A stretch of 5,775 nucleotides of DNA from CAYMDS01 sp964576705 (GCA_964576705.1 CAZNVI010000062.1:1-5775); one strand, 5' to 3'. Positions 1 to 5,768 are shown, counted from the stretch's first letter. Notes: generated by a model not told the origin, from the letters alone. Made by a program: numbers and translations.

Positions 1-32
1 GTGGGATATTTGGAAGATCTGCTCCATCTGGT

Positions 33-107
33 GTCATTGCGAGTATGAGTGAAGCTTTCTCTAAAGGGCAGGAGATTGCCGCGGCCATTTCCTGGCCTCG
101 CAATGAC
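33..107. repeat. Dispersed palindromic repeat, full-length copy
   Basis: The ends are a perfect 11-bp inverted repeat: GTCATTGCGAG at 33-43 and CTCGCAATGAC at 97-107. Between them lies GAGATTGC (73-80), which also occurs in the partial copy near 2975-3011. This resembles the widespread bacterial intergenic palindrome with CATTGCGAG/CTCGCAATG ends and an internal GAGATTGC, often seen in translation as VIAS...RNDN. Here the forward frame reads VIAS before and RNDN at the end of the element, so the repeat is open in the frame of the downstream surface-protein gene and supplies its first ~21 codons as annotated. The interior has diverged from a clean palindrome. Confidence 0.7.
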
Positions 108-2264
108 AATCCTTATCTTGCCTTGCCCACTGCAAACAGTATCTTTAGCCCCTTTAGGATAAAAAGAAAACACAGACGCCGGGTGGGGAATGCAGCGCTT
201 AGTCTGATGCTCTTGTTTACAGTTACTGTCTCAGGTATGACACAATTTGTCAGTACGACAAAAGCACAAGAGAGCAGACAATCCTTTTCCACTATGAAGG
301 CGGGCAGTTTAATCAGTGATGATTATGAAAAACAGTCTCCGAAACTGGTTCCAATAGGTACTCCCATTGCTTTAAATTACTCCGACAAAGGCGGTCCTGA
401 GTATATCTTCCATCGGGACAGACGGGTTCGGATGAAGGCTGGATCAGATGAGGTTACCTTTAATTTATCATTCATTAATGATAAACGGATTGCTAAAGGG
501 CATAAAGCCTACAGCCAGAACGGAACTTTTTATTATCCTGATGTGTACGATCAGGTAGACCTGACCTATATACCGGATAGCGCAAAGTTGATTGAACAGA
601 TTACTCTGGACAGGTATGTTGATATACAGGATATCTCTTACGGGATTGAAACGGTGGGTATCAAGCCGGTGCTGGAAAACAACCAGGTAGTTTTTGGCCG
701 GGAAAGTACCAATGAGACAGTGTTCACTTTTCAGGCACCCTTTATGTACGAAGCAGATAACCCGGATATCCGGAGTGAAGGTCTCTCCTATGAGCTGACC
801 AGAGAAGTGGTGGGCTGGAAACTCATCAAGAAACTGACCAGTGACGGTAAAGCCTGGCTTTCTCACCCCGGACGCAACTTCCCTGTCGTTATCGATCCGA
901 CGAGTGTGAACTCTCTGATTCAGGATGCGGTGACAACTACGGAATCAGATTACGGTTCGCCCCAGAGAAATATCGCGTTTTTCCCGAGTGCTGCCGGTAT
1001 ATGCAACGATGCTTCACCTGTGGGCTGCTGGTATAGCGCATATGAAGACGGGGGATTGATTAAAGTTGAAAAATGCGCCATCGCCACAGGCTGTGACGCC
1101 AACTCGGAGTGGGTTTCGGTGTCGACTGATATGGACTCCCTGGATTCAGACACCGACAACTCCCGGCCTGCGGTATATAAAGAGGGCAACGCTTTCTACG
1201 TAGCCTGGTTTGACAACTCAGTTGACAGTTATCAGTTTAATCTGGTATCCAACACCGCAAATACGTTTTCTCCCGATGTAATAGGCGGTGTCTGTCAAGG
1301 GACAGATACCGGAGACGGTGACGATGCCCATGTACAGATAGGTGTCACCGCAGGTAAGGTGGCTTATGTCACTGTTTCCGAGGTCAGTGACGCGACACTG
1401 GATATGGAGGGAGTTTCAAAAGTTGCCTCAAACTGTACTGAAACTGACATCTGGACCGATGCTGCGACCCCGGGATTGGATCAGAGCGACTATGCTGAGA
1501 ATTTAATCATCGGAGAAAACCTGTTTATGATTTTTGCAGCGGACAACGGACTAAGAGCAAGTGTCTATGTCAATGACGGCTCACCCGGCTGGGATACGGT
1601 TGATGTTGACATAAATGGTGGCACCGCAAACAATACGACCACCGACTTTTCTGCAGTCACAGACGGCACGGATATCTGGGTATTTCAACGAAACGGGACT
1701 ACAGGGGGAAGTGAATCGTTTAAATGCTCGGCTTGTCCGACCACCTCACAGACCTGGACTGATATAGCAGAGCCGTGGACTGCGGGAGATCTGACCGCGA
1801 CCTCGTTTGTCGGATTGAGTTATATATCAGGCACAAATGAGATCTCAGCCGTAATGGTTGATGATCCTACAGGCGCTACCAATGACCGAATAGTAACCAA
1901 GGGAAGTAGCGCTGATAGTATCTCCTGGGGATCACAATATATCTTGAGCATCGGAAGCCAGAGTATAGACATAGATAATATGTCGATGACTTCTGTGGTA
2001 GCTTCTGATACGCAGGTAGCGGTGGTCTTCGCGGATTCGACCAATTCGCAGTTTGAATTTTCTACATTGCCGGAGAACGTCTTAATTTACATCATAGCTT
2101 TGCCTGTTTTAGCCGGATTGATTCGAAAATTTTTCTATGATTCTACAAAAAGCGAGCTTGAATTTGAAACTGTTCCTGAAAATATATTACTTATTATTGT
2201 TTTATTTCCGGTATTATCCAGGCTGGTTTCAAGATATAGAAAGAAAAGAATAGCAAACAACTAA
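45..2264 (+). CDS. Secreted surface protein with tandem C-terminal exosortase sorting signals
   Basis: This 739-residue protein is probably exported and processed at the cell surface. A basic stretch (residues 38-46, RIKRKHRRR) precedes a hydrophobic core (50-64) and a plausible signal-peptidase site after TKA (74). Residues ~90-286 contain YYPDVYDQVDLTY (163-175), FQAPFMYEA (229-237) and VVIDPT (281-286), a pattern I recognise from N-terminal modules of RHS/adhesin-like secreted proteins. Residues ~290-668 are beta-rich with recurring Cys/Trp motifs (C344, C350, W356; C464, W470; C561, C564, W571), suggesting a propeller or sialidase-like fold; no catalytic residues are assignable. The tail holds two sorting signals (LPEN at 675-678, VPEN at 710-713), each with a hydrophobic segment and basic residues. 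The exosortase gene 43 nt downstream is the likely processing enzyme. The start is uncertain: the ATG lies in a repeat, has no Shine-Dalgarno, the frame is open to the window edge, and no other Met occurs before residue 55. The ligand is unknown. Confidence 0.85.
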   Translation: MSEAFSKGQEIAAAISWPRNDNPYLALPTANSIFSPFRIKRKHRRRVGNAALSLMLLFTVTVSGMTQFVSTTKAQESRQSFSTMKAGSLISDDYEKQSPKLVPIGTPIALNYSDKGGPEYIFHRDRRVRMKAGSDEVTFNLSFINDKRIAKGHKAYSQNGTFYYPDVYDQVDLTYIPDSAKLIEQITLDRYVDIQDISYGIETVGIKPVLENNQVVFGRESTNETVFTFQAPFMYEADNPDIRSEGLSYELTREVVGWKLIKKLTSDGKAWLSHPGRNFPVVIDPTSVNSLIQDAVTTTESDYGSPQRNIAFFPSAAGICNDASPVGCWYSAYEDGGLIKVEKCAIATGCDANSEWVSVSTDMDSLDSDTDNSRPAVYKEGNAFYVAWFDNSVDSYQFNLVSNTANTFSPDVIGGVCQGTDTGDGDDAHVQIGVTAGKVAYVTVSEVSDATLDMEGVSKVASNCTETDIWTDAATPGLDQSDYAENLIIGENLFMIFAADNGLRASVYVNDGSPGWDTVDVDINGGTANNTTTDFSAVTDGTDIWVFQRNGTTGGSESFKCSACPTTSQTWTDIAEPWTAGDLTATSFVGLSYISGTNEISAVMVDDPTGATNDRIVTKGSSADSISWGSQYILSIGSQSIDIDNMSMTSVVASDTQVAVVFADSTNSQFEFSTLPENVLIYIIALPVLAGLIRKFFYDSTKSELEFETVPENILLIIVLFPVLSRLVSRYRKKRIANN
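2052..2261 (+). repeat. Tandem duplicated sorting-signal segment in the surface-protein tail
   Basis: Two in-frame units start 105 bp (35 codons) apart, at 2052 and 2157. Unit 1 (from residue 670) reads FEFSTLPENVL, then a hydrophobic segment with PVL at 687-689, then RK. Unit 2 (from residue 705) reads LEFETVPENIL, a hydrophobic segment with PVL at 722-724, then a basic tail including YRKKR. E, F, T, P, E, N, L and the mid-helix PVL fall at identical positions. By hand count the DNA matches at 48 of 87 aligned positions, so the duplication is old or the units were joined from separate sources. Each unit alone has the three-part form of an exosortase substrate signal: short motif, transmembrane helix, basic cluster. 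Confidence 0.8.
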
Positions 2265-2272
2265 GCGAAACA

Positions 2273-2301
2273 TTCGGATATTAACTCAAAGGATATATAA
2301 T
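2273..2301 (+). promoter_or_regulatory. Possible sigma70-type promoter for the exosortase gene
   Basis: A perfect TATAAT lies at 2296-2301. A weak -35 candidate, TTCGGA (3 of 6 matches to TTGACA), lies at 2273-2278 with a 17-nt spacer. Transcription would start at about 2307-2309, which is on the exosortase ATG at 2308 and would give a leaderless mRNA. An alternative reading is that the gene is co-transcribed with the surface protein and uses AAAGGA at 2288-2293 as a poorly spaced ribosome site (14 nt before the ATG). The local sequence is AT-rich, so a chance TATAAT is possible. Confidence 0.3.
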
Positions 2302-2307
2302 AGTTTT

Positions 2308-2898
2308 ATGAAGCAGCTTAAGTCAGTAAAGCCCACGCCCCAAAGAGATACGTTTATATTTATATTTCTTATACTGGTTGTAGTTTTAACTTTGATGCCT
2401 TTTTTTAACACTTTCAATGATGTTATAACCAGAATTGTGATGAGCCTGGATGCTTATAAATGGATTAGAGATTATATAGTACCTCTGGAGATCAGAATGG
2501 TCGGGGTTTTGCTTTTGCCTTTCGGTTTTCAGCCGCGTGTCGTTGGAGAGTATCTAGCAATAGGATCAACAAATCCTTTTTTAATTGAAATAGCCTGGAA
2601 TTGTATAGGCTGGCAGTCGTTATTGTTTTTTATCTTGACAGGGTGGGTAACTTTTCAGGGTGATCAGTTTACTAATCTCTCAAAAATTAAAGCCTGGATA
2701 ATCGGTTTTTTAGGTACTTTTCTGGCCAATCTACTCAGAATTACGTTTGTAACCCTGCTGGCTTACTATTTCGGTCAGGATGTGGCAATTATATTTCATG
2801 ATTACGGAGCAACCCTTGTTGTAATTGTCTGGCTTTTCTTTTTCTGGTGGTTCTCCTACTTATTTGTTTTAGAGGAAAAAATAGAACACCTTCAGTAA
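2308..2898 (+). CDS. Exosortase/archaeosortase family membrane protease
   Basis: This 196-residue, very hydrophobic protein is a probable integral-membrane cysteine protease-transpeptidase that cleaves C-terminal sorting signals and may transfer the substrate to an envelope acceptor. The three residues considered catalytic in this family are all visible: Cys99 in WNCIGWQS (the family C-x-G pattern with Ser five residues on), Arg144 in ANLLRI, and His164 in FHDYG. Hydrophobic segments run at about 16-33, 62-74, 91-113, 129-155 and 168-188. The protein is compact, near the short end of the family, with no fused accessory domain. It starts 43 nt after the gene whose product carries two LPEN/VPEN-type signals, so it looks like a dedicated enzyme for that neighbour. 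The ATG at 2308 lacks a well-placed Shine-Dalgarno. I cannot assign a named exosortase subtype. Confidence 0.9.
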   Translation: MKQLKSVKPTPQRDTFIFIFLILVVVLTLMPFFNTFNDVITRIVMSLDAYKWIRDYIVPLEIRMVGVLLLPFGFQPRVVGEYLAIGSTNPFLIEIAWNCIGWQSLLFFILTGWVTFQGDQFTNLSKIKAWIIGFLGTFLANLLRITFVTLLAYYFGQDVAIIFHDYGATLVVIVWLFFFWWFSYLFVLEEKIEHLQ

Positions 2899-2953
2899 TA
2901 ACGCATAGAAGTTCGAGTCTCGCCCCTTGTAGTCTCGATTAAATCGGGAGAGT

Positions 2954-3011
2954 GAAGCAATTCCATTGATAATAGAGATTGCTTCGTCGGCTCAAGCCTC
3001 CTCGCAATGAC
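2954..3011. repeat. Partial copy of the dispersed palindromic repeat
   Basis: GAGATTGC (2975-2982) and the end CTCGCAATGAC (3001-3011) are shared with the copy at 33-107. The matching 5' end GTCATTGCGAG is absent. GAAGCAAT (2954-2961) and ATTGCTTC (2978-2985) form a perfect 8-bp stem around a 16-nt loop, as in the usual inner arm of such repeats. It lies 55 nt after the exosortase stop. It lacks a T-run directly behind a stem, so it is not an obvious intrinsic terminator, although the stem could still mark the transcript end. Confidence 0.65.
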
Positions 3012-3484
3012 AACTTTTAATAACTAATGAGCGGCTGCTCAATATCCGATAGTAATAAATCTAGATATAGTAATTGAGAAATTTAAAATATTTTTTATCC
3101 TGTAGTATCCATATTAACAGAGGTATTTGAGGCCAGATAATTATTATAAGATCTTAAAAATACAAATCCCCAACTTATCCACATAAAATTCGATACAAAT
3201 TAAATAATAATGATTTTTTTATCTTTATGTTTTGAACGACTTGCCGAATGGTAACCCTGGACTGCGGCGATGTTAGATACAGGTGCAGAGTCAGCAAGGT
3301 GCAGAGGTTCAAGAGAGTGTTCATAAGGAATGGAAGTAGTATCTAAAGCTTGTGTCTTTGTTTGTGTGTTTTCTTGCACCTTGTACCTTTGTACCTGTAA
3401 AGCTAAGTGTCCCTGTAGCATATTGGAAGTACTCTTCAAAGCTTAAGCGCTATTATTTGAATTGATAATTCAAGTGATGCATTA
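3012..3484. other. AT-rich non-coding region up to the assembly gap
   Basis: I see no credible gene here. The first ~220 nt are strongly AT-rich. One sequence identical to the E. coli DnaA-box consensus (TTATCCACA, 3175-3183) is isolated. From ~3235 the base composition becomes mixed and includes the inverted-repeat element at 3278-3399. Just before the gap are a small palindrome GCTTAAGC (3441-3448) and a 7-bp inverted repeat TTGAATT/AATTCAA (3457-3463 and 3467-3473). A minus-strand open frame crosses 3200-3439, but its translation is low-complexity, repeat-derived sequence. Confidence 0.6.
3278..3399. repeat. 122-bp element with imperfect terminal inverted repeats
   Basis: The left arm (3278-3303) and right arm (3375-3399) are imperfect reverse complements. 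Nine bases (TGCACCTTG in the right arm) match at the inner end and seven (ACCTGTA) at the outer end, with mismatches between. The spacer is 71 nt. Read on the minus strand, the right arm contains short iterations GGTACAA, GGTACAA, GGTGCAA, which look like slippage-prone filler. It could be a degraded MITE-like or palindromic intergenic repeat. No target-site duplication is obvious. Confidence 0.45.
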
Positions 3485-3584
3485 NNNNNNNNNNNNNNNN
3501 NNNNNNNNNNNNNNNNNNNNNNNNNNNNNNNNNNNNNNNNNNNNNNNNNNNNNNNNNNNNNNNNNNNNNNNNNNNNNNNNNNNN
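3485..3584. other. Assembly gap (100 N)
   Basis: Exactly 100 undetermined bases, the conventional length for a scaffold gap of unknown size. The gap removes the 3' end of the minus-strand gene starting at 4417. It also means the left part (surface protein and exosortase) and the right part (WxL-like pair) are linked only by scaffolding, so their true distance is unknown. Confidence 0.97.
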
Positions 3585-4417
3585 TTATTCCATAATATAC
3601 TTTGATATATATTTATATCTTTTGATTTATTTTTTAGATTAGTTCCTGGTGATTCAGTATCGAAATATGTTCTGCTTTTGCCAGCCAATATATTCATTCT
3701 CGGAAGTTCGATCTTCCCGACTAATTGACCAAACGTATTATAAATCTTTATTTCCCCTGAAGGATTTATTAAATGTTTGCCCGGGTTAAATATTTGGACC
3801 GAAAACGGCACTGGACTACCTTTTAAAATTTTCGGTGCAGAAAAGTCTTTAATTACTAGAGTTTCATGATCAGTTGATCCTGTGCTTAATAATACATTTG
3901 CACCAATTGAACCTGAGATTTGTGAAAAGGTAGATTCATTTGTCACTTCATTAATACTGAGAGAAGTATCTGTAAATATGACAGTAAAGGTGAAGTCGTG
4001 ATCGTTTAAATCTTCGGGGATTTCTATTTTTAAGGCTAATTTTTGCTTTTTTTTAGCGCCTATTTCGAAACGCTCAATTTTTTTTCCATCCAGAATTAAG
4101 CTTATATTCGGGATAAGTCCCATAAATTCAGCTGAATTCGGCACAAACTCTATTTGGTTATCATCATCTTCTGAGCTTGTAAATTCTTTATAAGAAACTG
4201 ATAGAGTAGTGGGATTTTTTGAAAAGTTTTCAATTAGGAGATCAACTTCTGCTGTCTGTCCCTGCAGAGCTTTAATAGTTACGATTGATGGAGAAATTCC
4301 CACAGAGAAACTTTCAGCGAAAGTTTTTCTTGCGAATACTACGCATGCTATGCATATTACCAAAACAGAAACTTTTAGCCACATTTTGTTCATTTGTTTA
4401 TTTGTAGTATTTGACAT
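3585..4417 (-). CDS. Secreted WxL-interacting-like protein (DUF916/DUF3324-type), C-terminus lost in gap
   Basis: 277 residues are visible and the C-terminus runs into the N gap, so the true stop is unseen. A signal peptide is clear: basic/polar start, hydrophobic core ~16-28, likely cleavage after TFA (34). The mature part begins FSVGISPSIVTIKALQGQTAEV, then reads as two beta-sandwich domains. The first (~37-175) closes with ISGSIGANVLLST. The second (~185-255) has ILKGSPVPFSVQIFNPGKH and a late LAGKSRTY. This layout resembles Gram-positive WxL-interacting proteins, which sit on the cell wall, contact a WxL partner, and end in a transmembrane anchor; such an anchor would lie in the gap. The gene starts 14 nt after the stop of the WxL-like gene, so the two are probably one operon. 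No good Shine-Dalgarno precedes the ATG; Met9 or Met12 are alternative starts. The assignment is by pattern, not by search. Confidence 0.75.
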
Positions 4418-4431
4418 TGGTAGTATTAAGC

Positions 4432-5139
4432 TCAGTATCCTGGTACCAAAATATAATTTATCTTATTCGAATAGCTTTCTTGAGGCTGAGAAGTGGCAGT
4501 ATTTACTTTATAGATTATTTTAGACTCTGACTGCGTATCGCTTTTAACTCCGTTGATAATATGTATAAATTCTTCCTTATCACTAACAGATGGAAACTGC
4601 TTAAAATAATTTTCATTTTGAAAATCTGATGCGCAATTTTTTGAGAGGATATTTTCACAACGGTAACCAAATCCATAAGTCAATGAATTCTCCCAAATTG
4701 AGGCTAAAGTCATTGTACATGCACCATTATCACAAGACGTATCAGGTATTATAGTTCCGCTTTTTGCATTTAAAGGATGATTTTCACGGCCTAAAATAGA
4801 GAACACACCCGATATAGAATTGGAAATCATTAGATTATTTTCTCTGATGATAGGATTCGTGGGAGAGAGTACCCCATAATCGATTAAGATATTTGAAATC
4901 GTTAATCTGAATCCTTTAGTGTTATTTTCAGGAGTTGTGAAAACTATTTTCACAAGTTTTTCAGCTTCAGGTTTTTGCTCAGAGGATAAACTTTCGATAG
5001 CTTCATTTTCATCTATTGGTTCAATCTCAAGAAAATTATTTTCGCCTTGCATCGCAGCATAAGCATAGGTGATATACTTAGTGCTAATAAATGTGGTGAA
5101 TATTATGATAAGAAGTAAAAAAAAATAACGATTCAGCAT
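4432..5139 (-). CDS. Secreted WxL-like cell-surface protein with four cysteines
   Basis: This 235-residue protein has a strong signal peptide (hydrophobic core 5-20, likely cleavage near AYAA, 26-29). An acidic linker (~33-61) leads into a beta-rich domain. The C-terminal part carries C136 and C141 (CDNGAC), the motif LTYGFGYRC ending at C161, C169, then FKQFPS (179-184). The end is KVNTATSQPQESYSNKINYILVPGY. That ending, VNT-x-T-xx-P-x(3)-Y-x-N-x-I-x-YI-x-VP, matches the terminal strands of WxL-like domains that I associate with secreted patescibacterial proteins; the classical WxL tripeptides are not evident. The cysteines could form two disulfides outside the cell. It is first in a probable two-gene operon with the WxL-interacting-like gene. 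The ATG has no recognisable Shine-Dalgarno; the upstream region is very AT-rich. The exact role (surface coat, adhesion, polysaccharide binding) cannot be told. Confidence 0.75.
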   Translation of the reverse strand: MLNRYFFLLLIIIFTTFISTKYITYAYAAMQGENNFLEIEPIDENEAIESLSSEQKPEAEKLVKIVFTTPENNTKGFRLTISNILIDYGVLSPTNPIIRENNLMISNSISGVFSILGRENHPLNAKSGTIIPDTSCDNGACTMTLASIWENSLTYGFGYRCENILSKNCASDFQNENYFKQFPSVSDKEEFIHIINGVKSDTQSESKIIYKVNTATSQPQESYSNKINYILVPGY

Positions 5140-5296
5140 AATTAAGGCTATATGATAAGATTATGATAGATTTATTTATCCAAGTATTTATATAATATGT
5201 TTATTTTAAGTAGTTAAATTTTTATTTTTTATTTGTATTTTTGATCTCTAATTTTTGACTTTTGATTTTAAACCTATTTACTAGGTTTATTATACA
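5140..5296. other. AT-rich upstream region of the WxL-like operon
   Basis: This is spacer between the minus-strand terminator and the WxL-like gene, and should hold the operon's promoter. It is nearly all A/T, with short repeated words on the minus strand (CAAAAGT, CAAAAATTA, CAAAAATA, CAAATAAAAA, within ~5220-5270). Several TATAAT-like words are present (for example minus-strand TATAAT at 5289-5294), but none has a convincing -35 partner, so no promoter is called. The iterated A-tracts may bend the DNA. Confidence 0.5.
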
Positions 5297-5297
5297 C

Positions 5298-5336
5298 AAA
5301 AAATCCCCTCACCGGGATTTTCCCCGGAGAGGGGAT
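5298..5336 (-). terminator. Strong intrinsic terminator, minus strand
   Basis: ATCCCCTCACCGGG (5303-5316) pairs with CCCGGAGAGGGGAT (5323-5336): 13 of 14 pairs, one A-A mismatch, 6-nt loop. On the minus strand the hairpin is followed at once by six T (5298-5303, overlapping the stem base). The plus strand has no T-run after the stem, so it works for leftward transcription, ending the transcript of the small membrane-protein gene and insulating the WxL-like operon. Confidence 0.92.
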
Positions 5337-5362
5337 AAAATATATCTATCTTTTCATATTCA

Positions 5363-5472
5363 TCTTGCCGCAATTGGCAAGAGATAAAAAAGACAGACTA
5401 ATGTCGTGACTCCTTCTGCAAACGTGATCGAAACCTGGGGGGACAGGTCTTAAGACGTCCTTGGAGAAGGAG
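5363..5472 (-). other. Hairpin-rich 3' untranslated stretch or small RNA candidate
   Basis: Between the small gene's stop and the terminator lie several possible stems and no open frame of note. An outer 8-bp stem joins 5410-5417 (CTCCTTCT) and 5465-5472 (AGAAGGAG). Inside it are ACCTG/CAGGT (5433-5437 and 5444-5448), whose 6-nt loop is TCCCCC on the minus strand, and the overlapping palindrome GTCTTAAGAC (5447-5456). A separate 7-bp stem TCTTGCC/GGCAAGA lies at 5363-5369 and 5376-5382. With the terminator they could form one structured RNA, either a long 3' UTR or a 3'-end-derived small RNA. I match it to no known RNA family. Confidence 0.35.
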
Positions 5473-5482
5473 AGCAAAAAAA

Positions 5483-5698
5483 TCAGTATCCGATTCCCTG
5501 GAGATCTGGGTCGAAGACGTGCCAGAGGACAAATCCTCCGACAATGGCTCCGGCAAGGCTTGCTAAAATCATCCAGCCTATGGATCCCGTTATTCCATAG
5601 GCGACAAAGGCACTGATTGCAGCACCCACTATGATGCCTAAGATCGTAAAGAAGACCTGAACGATCTTACTGCATCCGTCCTTGTCGCTATTGTCCAT
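5483..5698 (-). CDS. Small two-helix glycine-rich membrane protein, function unknown
   Basis: This 71-residue protein has a short charged N-terminus (MDNSDKDGCSK) and two hydrophobic helices at about 12-36 and 40-60. A turn at ITGSIG separates them, and the C-terminus is HVFDPDLQGIGY. Both helices carry small residues at regular spacing (G21, G25, A26; G50, G54, G55), which suits tight helix packing or oligomerisation. The start is well supported by a perfect AGGAGG 5 nt before the ATG, and the stop is TGA. It appears monocistronic, with a strong terminator ~150 nt after the stop. Its GC content is visibly higher than that of the WxL-like genes to its left. I recognise no family; stress-related or holin-like small membrane proteins share the shape, but nothing shows such a role. 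Confidence 0.8.
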   Translation of the reverse strand: MDNSDKDGCSKIVQVFFTILGIIVGAAISAFVAYGITGSIGWMILASLAGAIVGGFVLWHVFDPDLQGIGY

Positions 5699-5703
5699 GT
5701 TTT

Positions 5704-5709
5704 CCTCCT
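5704..5709 (-). promoter_or_regulatory. Shine-Dalgarno AGGAGG
   Basis: A perfect anti-16S match on the minus strand, 5 nt before the ATG of the 71-residue protein. It is the only textbook ribosome site in the window; the other genes have weak or no such sequence, which suggests high expression of this one. Confidence 0.85.
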
Positions 5710-5748
5710 GCCACTTAATTTTTATCCCGGCATGTACCCCGCGGTTCT

Positions 5749-5768
5749 CACCTGAAAGCTTTCAGGTG
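5749..5768. repeat. Perfect 20-bp palindrome at the window edge
   Basis: CACCTGAAAGCTTTCAGGTG is fully self-complementary with no spacer. It lies 51 nt upstream of the small membrane-protein gene on the minus strand. It may be an operator for a dimeric regulator, part of a dispersed repeat, or the end of another element outside the window. No T-run follows on either strand within view, so it is not called a terminator. Confidence 0.6.

Noticed and set aside
468..866. 132-codon open frame on the minus strand
   Set aside because: It is fully inside the surface-protein gene, which has clear domain motifs here; the antisense translation shows no recognisable protein character.
2911..2930. GTTCGAGTC followed by CCCC, resembling a tRNA T-arm and 3' end (possible attachment-site remnant)
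   Set aside because: The five bases on the two sides of the TTCGAGT loop do not form a T-stem beyond two pairs, and no other tRNA parts are visible.
3175..3183. Perfect DnaA-box sequence TTATCCACA
   Set aside because: It is a single box with no cluster, no dnaA/dnaN-type neighbour and no other origin signal; chance is plausible in AT-rich DNA.
3200..3439. 79-codon open frame on the minus strand
   Set aside because: It crosses the inverted-repeat element. Its translation is low-complexity repeat filler (QVQRYKVQ) ending in poly-Lys/Ile from AT-rich DNA, with no ribosome site.
4209..4523. 104-codon open frame on the plus strand
   Set aside because: It lies antisense across the signal peptides and junction of the WxL-like pair; no ribosome site or motif supports it.
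5364..5381. CTTGCC/GGCAAG hairpin as a terminator
   Set aside because: Neither strand has a T-run directly after the stem; the real terminator is at 5298-5336.
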